DNA from: Channallabes apus
Lineage: Eukaryota > Chordata > Actinopteri > Siluriformes > Clariidae
Direction of reading: 5' to 3'
DNA: 64,000 bases
Assembly: GCA_030522415.1 (NCBI GenBank)
Contig: CM060112.1
Location: 835,001 to 899,000 of the forward strand
Position numbers and translations under genes: made by a program
Notes under the pieces: model-generated
What the model saw: only the letters and a program-made list of their open reading frames with translations
Told to the model about the DNA's origin: nothing
Databases searched by the model: none
In this document: positions 44,191 to 56,550 of the stretch, piece after piece
Layout: the number at the start of each line of letters is the position of its first letter
How positions within the stretch are numbered: position 1 is the stretch's first letter

Positions 44191-46672
44191 GTGAGGACCG
44201 TCTGATCATCATCATCTTCATCATCATCATCTTCAGCATCAACATCATCAACCGAACACACACACACACACACACACACCAGATTGCGTAAGACAGCAGA
44301 GTGACACCTCACACCGGGAGTAATGTCACACACACACACACACACACACAGGCCCGGCTGTCCCTCCCCCTCCCCCCCTCCTCCTCCTCCTCCTCCTCAT
44401 CCTCTCTCTGAACTTCAAAAGCTGTTTATTTTAAATGTATCCAATTAACGGGCCGCTGTGTTTAAGCGCGCGGCCTGCCGGTGTGCGCGTGGGGTCCCGT
44501 CATTTATGTGTTTATTATTGTTTATTAGTGTTTATTAGTGTTTAATTCGCGCCTCTCCACCAGCTCATGGTGAATATAAATCACTGTTATTGTTCTATTG
44601 TCTCACACACACACACACACACACACAAGGTGTTATTCATCTACAGTTAATTCTCACGAGCGCGCAGTGACGTCATGATCTACATAACACACACGAGCGC
44701 GTGCACGAGCACGGACAGATCTATTTTTAGTTTATTTATTTATTTATTTAATTATTTCTTGCTCACTTCCGCCATAATGATTTCAAACCCCAGGTGTGTG
44801 TGTGTGTGTGTGTGTGTGTTTTAATAAGAAAGACAGATCTTTATATTTATGCACAATAACCTCAGAGTCACGTTTTAGTCTTTAATCTTAAACACAATCT
44901 GCAGGATATCAGTGAACAACACACACGTTTATCTCTAACTTTCCTACATTACCCATAATGCCCTTCTGCTAGCGCTGCAGTGGGATGCAGCGGCGCTTTA
45001 GTGCACTTTACACTCCGGCATCAGCTTTCACTCCAGCTCATGTGTGTCTCATCAGCCAAGGCATCGAGCCGCACTGCATTCTGGGACTTTGAGTCTCCTC
45101 TGGAGCTCCTCCAGCTTGTACGAGGTGCTCCAGGTGTGATTCAGGGTCTGCAGGTCTTCTTCTACTCTTCTTGACTCTTCCTCTCTTATGGTCAGTGATG
45201 TCATCTTGCTCTGTTCCTCCTCCGTCACCTTCTCGTGATCATCATCTCCAAACTGTCCTGGTTCCAGCTCTTGGCTGGAGATTATTATGGTTCAGACGAG
45301 GTTCTTCATGTGGTTCAAATGTCTGATTAATGATCTGGATCTCAGCTTGGTGCTGGTGCCGTACTGGTGCAAACCTCCTTAACTGCTTTAACATTACAGC
45401 GGCTGGTGGCATCTTCATAAGTCCCACTCCAGGTGTCACTGCCTGCTCGTGCCTCATTACTAACAGGTTTGTGGAACAGCAAGGTCTTCTGCTTCCAGCT
45501 GGAGTGTTGAAGTGTCTCGAGTGTTCAGCATCATCACCTGGTTGATCCACACACATCTTCTCCTGTGTGTGTTTGAGTGTGAGACACTAAACACTCATCG
45601 GACTGATGACTCTCCGGGTTTCTTCTGTGACATCACACAAGCGTTAGCTTCTCAAATTCTCAGCAGAATCACTAAACACATCATAGGTGCTTCATTGCTG
45701 TGAATAAGGCTGAACCGCGCCGCTCATCTGACTGACCTCTGATCTGTGAACCTGATGTTCCTCCTGAAACCTGAGACTGGAGCGGCAGCAGTGTGTGTTA
45801 TCAGGAGAGCTGTGTCACTCACACACTCCTCGTGCTGCTGCTCCTGCGCTGATCTTCACACACCTGAAAGCTGCAGTGTGTCAGTGTGTGTGTGAGATGT
45901 TCATGCTAACAGATGACAAAGTGATAGCAGCATGTTCTGCATGTGAGTGCAACACACACCTGATGTTTTTAATTCTTTCATGGAGTAAAGAAGACACAAG
46001 TTCAGGCGAACGATTCATCACCTCATCCTCCAGCGCCTGTGGAACCCGAACATCACGTCTGAAAGTCTTCTCCTCTTCTTATAGCACAACAAATTACCAA
46101 CTAATACATCAATATTGATTAAAAAACGACACTGTTCATAGATTTACAGTTCCCTTTAACGAGGTGGAATCTGTCCTTAATCACATTATAGCAGCAAACT
46201 ATCCTTCCCTCAACACCCCCTCCACCCCCCCCATGTAGTACTCATTGGAAAATGAATCAACACCTTCTGACCAATCAGAGTTCAGGATGAGGCGGGGTTA
46301 CATCTCCTAATTGACATTTAAAAATAAAACCCAGGACTGATCCAACCCAGGACTACAAGGTGTTCCTAATAAAGTGGCCATACCTAATGACTGTATGGAA
46401 GTCCGTTGTGTAATTAGGCCCATATATGGAAACGAAAACAGTTCCAATACTTTAAATGGGACTGTGGGTGTGTCCATGAATGATATTATCTCCATATATG
46501 GAACCTATTACGTTTCTTGTTTAGCATATAGGTGTGTGGGTGTGGTCTTATGTCCATATATGGCAAAGAGTGCAGATCTGAATGGGTGTGTTTTTGAGTC
46601 CATATATGGAAATATTGTTTGTTCCTAGTGGCCATGTAAGTGCAAGACAGAGAGAGAGAGAGAGAGATATCT

Positions 46673-46708
<36 letters not shown>

Positions 46709-46828
46709 GTCTCATAGTTGCCATGGTGACAGCGGGACTAATGGGGAGAAGTGTTGAAGGCGGTGAATTTGTTTGGGTCTGTGTCTGTGGAGGTTAGTTA
46801 GAGCTGAGTGCATAAACACTGACTACAT

Positions 46829-46886
<58 letters not shown>

Positions 46887-46942
46887 CAAATGACAGAGGG
46901 GTTGAATGCTGGAGAAAATGATATCATCCACAGGGAAAAGAA

Positions 46943-46979
<37 letters not shown>

Positions 46980-49900
46980 CCCTCAGAGAAACTCTGAAGA
47001 AAGAATTCTCTCAGGAATAGAGGCTTCAAAACAACTGAGCTGGAAAAGCCAGTGTTTAATGCGCTTTCCATTAACAGCCAGTCCAGAGCTTCTGGGTTTA
47101 ACTCATTTAGGGGCGGGGCTAAACAATGACATCACACTGGAACCTGATGCTACCTGATGCTAAACAATTCTGTTGTGTGAGTGTGTGTGAGTGCATGTGT
47201 ATGCGTGTTGTGTGAGTGTGTGTGAGTTTGTGTGAGTGTGTGTGCATGCGTGCGTGTGTGTGTGAGTGCGTGCGTGTGTGTGTGAGTGCGTGCGTGTGTG
47301 TGTGAGTGCGTGCGTGAGTGCGTGTGTATGCGTGTTGTGTGAGTGTGTGAGTTTGTGTGAGTGAGTGTGTCAGTGTGTGTGTGCGCATGAGTGTGAGTGT
47401 GTGTGAAGGGGTCAGGTGTAGCTCAGTGGTTAAGGCATTGGACTACGGTTCGGAAGATTTCAATTCAATTCAGTTTTATTTGTATAGCGCTTTTAACAAT
47501 TGACATTGTCTCAAAACAGCTTTACACAATCAAAAGAATTATTTAAGTTTGTATAGAATGTGAATGTGTATGAATCAAAATGTTCAGATAGTCCCTGGTG
47601 AGCAAGCCCGAGGGCGACAGTGGCAAGGAAAAACTCCCTGAGACGGTAATAGGAAGAAACCTTGAGAGGAACCAGACTCGACAGGGAACCCATCCTCATC
47701 TGGGTGAAACAGATAGCAGGAAATGATCTGCATTTATACAGTGTTAAGTGTTAGGTTCAGCTATAATAGTTGATGTTAATTGATGTTATAATAGTTGATG
47801 TAAAATGGAGTCCAGTAGTTATTCGAGACTCAGATAGACTTGTAGAAAGTTCCAGTCCTGAACTATCGAATTGTCAAGTCCTCAGAGAAACAGCTGACAC
47901 CAGTCGAGGCCAGAACCGTCTTCTAAGTAGATAGAATCATCCCCAGACACCAGACGCATCCTAAAGAGACACACGGGGCATCCATGCGATGAGACCTCCA
48001 ACCAGAAACCGGGCACCAGGATGGATCAGACAGGTCCGGAGGGCAGAGGGAGTCTGGATCACTGGCAGCTCAGGAACCACATGTGTAGCTCGACAGAGAG
48101 AGAGAGAGAGAAAGAGTGAAAGGGGGAGACAGGGGGAGAGAGGAAAGAGAAAGAGGGGGAGGAAGAGAAGAGGAGGAGAGATTGCAATTAGGTATGGTCA
48201 CAGTCACAATGTCTAATGTGAATGTATATTTACTGTAGAGTGCAAGCAGGGACTCCGGCAGGACTAACTATGACATCATAACTAAAAGGGAGAGCCAGAA
48301 GGAAACACAAACATGAGGGCTCCCTGAGATGTAAAGCAAACAATCACCTCACCGTCAACAAACCTGAGTGATCAAATGAGAGTGAGGAAGACAGCATCTA
48401 AACATACTAGTTCACCATAATACTCTACGTCCATGAGTCCCCCAGATCTGCTCCTTTACCTTATTGCAAATCTATTTATAAAAATGCTTGGCTAAATAAA
48501 TAGGTTTTGAGCCTAGACTTAAACACTGAGACTGTGTCTGAGTCCCGAACACTATTTGGAAGACTATTCCATAATTTTGGGGCTTTGTAAGAAAAAGCTC
48601 TGCCCCCAGCTGTAGTTTTCATAATACGCGGTACTGATAAGCAGCCTGCATCCTTTGACCGAAGTAGGCGTGGCGGATCGTAAGACACTAGCAGTTCGCT
48701 CAGATACTGCGGCACGAGACCATTTAATGCCTTATATGTCAAGAGTAGTATTTTAAAATCAATGCGAAATTTCACAGGGAGCCAATGCAGTGAAGATAGG
48801 ATAGGGGTGATGTGCTCATATCTTCTGGTTCTAGTGAGGACTCTCGCTGCTGCATTCTGGACTAGCTGAAGCTTGTTTATGCATCTAACTGAACAACCAG
48901 ACAGTAAGGCATTACAATAGTCCAACCTAGAAGTGATAAAAGCATGAACTAGTTTTTCTGCATCGTTTAGCGACAATATATTTCTTATCTTGGCAATATT
49001 TCTGAGGTGAAAGAATGCTATCCTGGTGATATTATCTACATGAGCTTCAAATGAAAGGCTGGAATCTATAATCACGCCGAGGTCTTTTACTGTTGTACTT
49101 GACGGAACAGAAAGGCCATCTAAAGTTACGGTGTGATCTAAGATTTTACTTCTAGCTGTATGCGGTCCTATGACTAGAACTTCTGTCTTATCCGGATTAA
49201 GCAGAAGGAAGTTAATTAGCATCCAATTTCTTATGTCCTGCACACATTGCTCAACTTTAGTAAGATGGTTTTTCTCATCAGGTTTTGCTGAGACGTATAG
49301 CTGTGTGTCGTCAGCATAACAATGAAAACTAATACCATGCTTACGGATTATGTTGCCCAGAGGAAGCATGTAAAGGGAAAAAAGCAGTGGGCCTAAAACT
49401 GAACCCTGCGGAACGCCAAACTCCACTAGAGAACATGCAGAATAATCACCATTTAAGTCTACATACTGATAACGATCGGTCAAATAGGATCTGAGCCAGG
49501 AGAGGGCTGTATCCTTAATTCCTACTACATTTTCTAATCTGTGAAGAAGAATAGCATGATCAATAGTGTCAAAAGCTGCACTGAGGTCGAGTAATACAAG
49601 CATAGTTACACAACCCTGATCAGAGGCCAATAGGAGGTCATTTACTACTTTAACGAGTGTTGTTTCTGTGCTGTGATGAGGCCTAAATCCTGACTGATAC
49701 AGTTCATGTATGCCATTTCTATGTAGATATGAGCATAGCTGCTCCGCTACTATCTTTTCCAGAATCTTAGAGATAAAGGGGTGGTTTGATATTGGCCTGT
49801 AATTGGACAGCTGACAGGGGTCGAGGTCAGGTTTCTTAATTATTGGTTTAATAACTGCTACTTTAAAAGATTTTGGAACATAACCAATGCTGAGTGAGGA

Positions 49901-52900
49901 ATTAATTATTCTCAACAGCGGTTCTGTTATTACTGGTACTATCTGTTTAAGAAAATGTGTCGGTATAGGATCTAATATACAGGTTGATGAATTTGCAGAA
50001 TAGATGAGTGAAATTAGTTCATTCTCTTCAAGAGGAGTAAAGTATTCTTGGTTTGAATCTGACATGGCTAGGTTAACATCCGTATCAATTACACTGTTTG
50101 GTTTCAAAGCCTCAATTTTATGCCTGATATTTTCAATTTTATTATTAAAAAAGTTCATGAAGTCCTCACTATTGCATGATGTTGTTGTGGAGATTTCTGT
50201 AGTGGTCTTATTTCTGGTTAATTTGGCTACGGTATTAAATAAAAATCTAGGATTATTTTTATTTTCTTCTATAAGAGTGGAGAGATACGTTGATCTAGCT
50301 ACACTAAGAGCTTTCCTATAGTTCAGGATGCTCTCTTTCCATGCTATTTGAAATACTAACAATTTAGTTTGACGCCATTTACGCTCTATTTTCCGAGCGG
50401 TCTGTTTTAAAGTGCGCGTGTGATCGTTATACCAGGGAGCGAGTTTCTTATCTCTAATAATTTTTCTTTTAGCTGGAGCTACATTATCTAAGGTACAACG
50501 AAGTGTCGACTCTAAATATTCAGTCGCCTGATCGAGTTCTGTGGGGTCAGACGGTGGCCTAATCGAAGTTGGTAACTCTGGGAGATTACTGATAAAACTC
50601 TGTGTGGTAGTTGATGTGAATGTACGTTTAATACGGTAGCGCGGTGCTGTGTGTACATTATCACTGTGACACACTTGAATGGAGACAAGATAGTGATCTG
50701 AGATAATTTCAGACAGTGGAATTGTGAATACATTTCTTATAATTAATCCGAAGAATATTACTAAATCTAAAGTGTGACCTGCTTTATGAGTGGGTCCTAC
50801 TACACACTGATTTACGCCTACGGAGTCCAGTATGGACATAAATGCTGTTCTCAGAGGGTCTTCTGGATTCTCAAAATGAATGTTAAAATCTCCAGCAATT
50901 AACACTTTGTCTACAGAAACGACCAGGTCTGAGATGAAATCCGCAAATTCACTAAGAAATTCAGAATACGGCCCTGGAGGTCTGTAAATTATAATTAGTG
51001 GAATCGACTGAGCTGATTTAATATACTTAAGTACACTTATGTTACTATAGAGAATTTCAAATGAGTTAAATTTGTGTCGGTGTTTTTGTACGATAGACAG
51101 ATTATCATTATGAATAATTGCGACGCCTCCTCCTCTACCAGTTAACCGAGGCTGGTGTATGTAGCTGTATCCAGGAGGACTAGCTTCATTTAGAGCTACA
51201 TACTCATCCTGTTTAACCCATGTTTCAGTTAAACAGAGTATATCAAACGCCTGATCTGTGATAATTTCATTAACAATAACTGCTTTTGATGCGAGAGATC
51301 TAATATTTAACAATCCTAGCTTCAGATCAGAGGTGCCGGCTGCACATTCAGTATGATCGGAGTTTGTGGTCTTTATGTTAATTAGATTATTGAAACAGAC
51401 TTTCTGAGTCTTTCTACATTTTTGCTTAGATCGGGGAACAGACACAGTCTCAATATGGTGAACCCTGAGTGACGACTCTATGCAGCTAGCAGACGGTTGG
51501 TTTAGCCTGTCTGTCTGCTCCCTGGCCTGGGCTCTGGATTGTCACCGATTAACTAGACCTCTACTGAGACTATGAGCTATACTACAGGAAATGAGAGCAG
51601 CACCTTCCCGAGTGGGATGGACACCGTCCCGCCCTAACAGGCCAGCTTTGCCCTCAAAGGTCTTCCAATTATCTATGTAGCCCACATTATTTTCGGAGCA
51701 CCACCTGGACATCCAGCGGTTCAGCGACCATAACCTGCTGTAAGCTGTGTCGCCACGTCTCATTGGGATGGGACCAGAGCATACTACTTCATCGGACATC
51801 GCCTTCGCTAATTTAAACACCTCTGTAAAGTTATTCTTACTAACCTCTGACTGACGAAGGCGTATATCGTTAGCTCCAGCATGTACCACTATCTTAGAGA
51901 ACCTGTGCTGTCCTAGAGCCCTAAGATTACCTGCTATGTCCGGTGCTCTGGCCCCCCGGGATACACCTAACCACTGCCGCTGGCGCCCCTAAAGGTCTAG
52001 CTAATGTCACGTGCCTCAGTATAGAGTCTCCTATAACCAGAGCTCTTTCAGGTTTCTCAGCGGGTGCAGCACTGAGGAGAGCAAACCTGTTGGACACGTG
52101 ACGCGCAGCGGAGGTGTGCTCCGGTGGGCTAGCCTTAGCGTTAGCTTTGGCTGAACGAGTATGCCGCCGAGTCGTCACCCACTCGCCCCGCTGTGAGGGC
52201 TCTAATGCCGGAGTCGGGGGCTGATTATCTCCGCCTGTGGCACCCAGACTGTCCGCTACAGGAATAACGCTGCTCTCACACTCTCTAACCCTCTCTAAAG
52301 TCTGTATGCGCTCCTCTAATGCTGATATCTTCTCCGTCAGAGTGCTCACTAACACACACCTATCACAAATAAAGTTATCACTAATGACGGAGGAAGAATG
52401 TCTAAACATCCTGCACTCTACACACTGAACAAGCTGAACGGTAGACATTATAACGTACCTGAGTCGGAGTTTTAGGTGTTTTGGAGATGAATTCCGTTTG
52501 TTGTTTTTAGACGAGGAAACTCGCGCGTTCTGCGAAACTTTCGCGGCAACGATACGAAAACAGGAAGCTACGTCACCAACAGGAAGCAACCTCCAGGTTC
52601 AAACCCTGGTTCAAAGATCCCAGGTTCAAAGATCCCAGGTTCAAAGATCCCAGGTTCAAACCCCACAACCACCAAGTTGCCACTGTTGGGCCCTTCAACC
52701 TCAACTGCTCAGATGTGTAATGAGATACGGGCGTCTGGATACGGGCGTCTGTATCCAAAAGCCTAAATGTAAATGTAATGGACAGACAGACTGCAGACAG
52801 ATGAAACATTAGTAAAAGTTGGTGGAGTTGGTGAGTGAGGAGTCTGAGGAGAGAAATGGTGAGATGATTAAATCACTCGTCTCTTCTCTCTGAGCTTCTG

Positions 52901-54045
52901 CAGCTTTATTTCCTCTCAGCTCTCACATCACACTGTCTCTCTGTCCTCACACACACTCCTACGGCAGGACAAGGGGTGGGGCTAAGGGCAGGTTAAAGGC
53001 TCGTTAAAGGCTTGTTAGGCCGGGTTAGGGGTGTGGCTAGACAGGCTTATGAACTAGGTGATACATGTTGGGTAAGGTTAGGGGTGGAGCTATGGGCTGG
53101 GTTGGCTTAGAGGTGGGGTTCCAGGTATGAGGTGGACTTTAAAAGTATAGATCATAAATAAAGCTAAAATACAACGGATTGAATAAGATGTGATTTATGA
53201 TTTTAGTGATTTATAATGTGTGTAAAATGCTATCTTTTGCTATCTATCTAAATTTTCACAGTATACACTTCGCAGACATGGTTTTGATAAACTTATGCAA
53301 CGTCACAACATTTAAATTCTCTCCAAGATCTTGTATTGATGGTGTGAGAGTCGGACTGCTGCGTAAAGTCTCCTCCAGACAGAATCTAGAAGACTCTCAC
53401 TGGGGTTAACGTCTGGACTCCATGTGTGAGTCTCGTGGACTCCTGGAGGATCCGCTTTTGGCTGTGAACTATACTGCACTGTCCTCAGGAGTAATACTGG
53501 ATATGAGCAGAAAGGCGTCCCGTGCACAGTGACCTGAAATGTTGAATCATGCTTTAAACTTCTCCTAAGGTCTGGACTTTGTGATGGTTTCCTGAACCAC
53601 TTATTCACATCCTGAGTCCGATGAACCCTGGCATCGTCATCCTGGAATACACTCCGTCCCATCAGTGAAGAAGAAACCCTCCGTACATGTGATAACCTGG
53701 TGATTCAGTACATTCAGGTCGTCAGCTGACTTCATTTTATTGCCCCATAATGTTACTGAGTCTCGACCTGATCACCTGATCAACACCAGATCATAACACT
53801 GTCTCCAGAGGACGTGTACAGTGGACACTATACATGATGGAGCATCGCTTCATGTCCTTCACTTCTTACCCTGACACGCCCATCACTCTGGAATAGGGTC
53901 AGTCTGGGGTCATCAGGTCACATGATCTTTTTCCACATCACTCCAACGTACAGTGTTTATGACCCCTAACAAACTGAAGACTTTTTTTCAGATGAGTCTC
54001 ACTAACAAGTGGTTTTATCATAAACACACAGCTGTTTAGTCCCAA

Positions 54046-54083
<38 letters not shown>

Positions 54084-55284
54084 GCTCTTGCTTTCACTAT
54101 TAACTACTGTATTACTACTACTCTTTTTTTTTAATGATTTGATGTCACTAAGAGTTTAAGTGATCGTCCATCACGCTCATTCGGGATGTTTTTCCGTCCA
54201 CATTACTTTCTTGAAGATGATGATGTCACCACGACACTTCCAGGGTTTAATAATGTATTATACAGTTCCTAACCAAACTTTAGTAGTTTCAGCAATCTCC
54301 TTAGTTATTTTCTTTGCTAGATCAGGCCAGCAAACAGGGTTAATAACATGCTGCAGCTGATCCGTATTAATAACTGCAGTAATTATCCAGTGGAAGTGGA
54401 AGAATTATCCGCGGACGTTTTGCTCGGTTAAATCCAGACAGTGTACAAGTTCCTAATTACACATAAATGTTGCTATAGTAACTACATGAGCTAAGGTTAC
54501 TAAGGTAAGATACATGTGTGTGTGAATATTTGTCATGTTTGAGTGTTTGTGTGTTAAATAATTGTGTTTTCCTTCTGTAGGTGACATCACGCAGAAAGGA
54601 TATGAGAAGAAGAGGGCCAAGTTACTGGTGCCGTACACCACTCAGACACAAAGTACGACTTTTCTCTTTCTGCACGCTCCCTGTACACGTTCTGTTTCTT
54701 ATCTTTCTGTGATTTTAATGCCTTATTAAAAGCTTCATCCTCTTTAGAAACAGCAGGGGGCGACTGCACCAGTAAAGTCTTAAACTCGTAGCGTAACTCT
54801 GTGCTGAACCGCACACTGAGACGGGACGGTCTACACAGCGGAACGAGCGGAAAGTCCGGAAAAAATCTTCCATGCAGGATGCAAGCTTCTTTATTTTAAA
54901 CATATGGCTAGGAACTATAGGCTAATGCTAATGCTAACATCAACACCAACAACAACGACGACGATGAAGTTTAGATGACTTGCTATTGTGACACTCTGAC
55001 CCGCTGCAGGATCTCGAAACTAATTTTAAAATACAAACTGGGAAACATCGCTAACTGAGAGAACTGTTTAGCTAAGTGCTATTACATGAAGTTACAGCAG
55101 GAAGCATCACGAGTCGGAGGATCCTGAGTCCCACCTGCTAATTTTACCACTGATTTACACGGAGCGTGTCAGTGTTTCATTGCTGCCATGGCAACCAACC
55201 TGCAGTCACTGGCAACATCAGAAATGACAAACTGTAGCTACGCGTCAGGCTTCTGTAGATAAATGTTTCTGTGTGCCATGTCGT

Positions 55285-55333
<49 letters not shown>

Positions 55334-55697
55334 TTGTATATGAATTGTGATTCATCTGAAGATTGTAAATTTAGTGACATCACAAGATGAGCTCATAAAT
55401 AGCTCCGCCCCTGAATAAGATTTACACAGAAACTAAACAAAATCAGAAATTTAAATATAATTAATTTTTTAATGACTAAATCTGCAGAAACATTAAAAAA
55501 CACTTTTCCTCCTTTTTGTGAACAGATTTGACTCCGCCCCCAGAGTATGATGGGGAGGAGCCTGGTCCGAGCTCTGCTACTGTGCCTAGCAACGCCTCGT
55601 CAAGCTCCTCCTCCTCTCGACCTCGACGTGCGCGGAGATCACACAGGAGCGGCGGCACGCGGGACGAGCGCTACAGATCAGGTACTTACACACAGAC

Positions 55698-55739
<42 letters not shown>

Positions 55740-55954
55740 TTCAGACAGAATCTTTGTGGAAATCTGGGACGTTAATATTTAATTTTTAACTTGTTTTTTT
55801 GGTTATAGAGAAAAATCTTGTATAGGATGTGTTCAGGGGCGGAGCTTGCAGGAAAAGGGGCGTGTGTTGTTCTCAACTTAAACACAAGCTGAACTTTATT
55901 GATGTGTCTCAGTGATCTGTCTCACTCTCTCTCTCTCTGTCTGCCTCTCTGTTC

Positions 55955-56006
<52 letters not shown>

Positions 56007-56136
56007 ACAGATATACACACTGAAGCTGTTCAGGCAGCTTTGGCCAAACACAAGGAGGAGAAAATGGCGTTGCCGATGCCGACCAAACGGCGCTCAGCGT
56101 ATGTGCAGTCACCCATCGACAACTGCAGCCCCCCAG

Positions 56137-56189
<53 letters not shown>

Positions 56190-56516
56190 GGGTTTAGTGT
56201 ATATGTACCTGTGGGTTTCTCCTCACTGTCCCCCTGTGTCCCGTCATGACAGACTCGTCCTCGTCCTCGGATGATGAAAGCGGTCCGGGACTCAGCGGCG
56301 CTCAGCAGCCGTCTCCAGACTCGTGGATGAACAGCTCCATCCCGGGTTCGTCCACCTCGTCCTCTTCGGCGTCCTCTACCATGTCTCACGGAGAGTCTCG
56401 TCCTCCTCAGGCCCCTCAGCCGCAGAGTCAACAAACGCAGCCGCCGCACTCACACTCGCAACCGTCCGCCCTCGCCGAGGCCTTCGCCCACGCCTGCATC
56501 GGTGAGTCCAGTCTCA

Positions 56517-56550
<34 letters not shown>

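Larger units (their letters stand above)
47461..52587 (-). mobile_element. Almost full-length L2-like LINE, subfamily A (copy A4), antisense in dip2b intron 1
   Basis: On the minus strand: 5' end at 52,587, ORF1 with one frameshift, UGA, intact ORF2, 3' UTR and GAATT tail at 47,461. It shares its exact 5' end with copy A2. Being antisense to dip2b, its poly(A) signals do not read in the gene's direction. Confidence 0.95.
47411..52770 (+). mobile_element. tRNA-derived SINE split by an L2
   Basis: The left part, 47411-47460, has a tRNA A box (TAGCTCAGTGG, 47419-47429). The right part, 52588-52770, has B-box-like GGTTCAAACCC and body sequence (CCAAGTTGCCACTGTTGGGC, CTCAACTGCTCAGATGTGTA, GGGCGTCTGTATCC). 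L2-A4 lies between. Joining the halves gives the order of a common fish tRNA-SINE. Near the right junction a 15-bp unit GGTTCAAAGATCCCA is tandemly repeated (starts 52608, 52623, 52638, then 52653 with a variant). Confidence 0.8.

Noticed and set aside
43766..44345. Several open frames rich in Val-Cys or Thr-His near dip2b exon 1
   Set aside because: They are translations of TG/CA microsatellites. Only the frame of exon 1 and the uORF have any supporting context.
44980..46118. Possible coding exons in dip2b intron 1 (frames of 63-107 codons)
   Set aside because: No known domain, no conserved splice sites, no continuity between frames. Left as unassigned intron sequence.
47119..47388. 89-codon minus-strand frame with TH/RT repeats
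   Set aside because: Translation of a TG minisatellite; no domain or conserved context.
47411..47460. tRNA gene suggested by the A box TAGCTCAGTGG
   Set aside because: No acceptor stem or intact B box at tRNA spacing; with the right half at 52,588 it forms a SINE.
52970..53120. Interstitial telomere repeat suggested by GGTTAGGGG
   Set aside because: Only isolated GTTAGG-like words inside a diverged G-rich minisatellite; no TTAGGG array.
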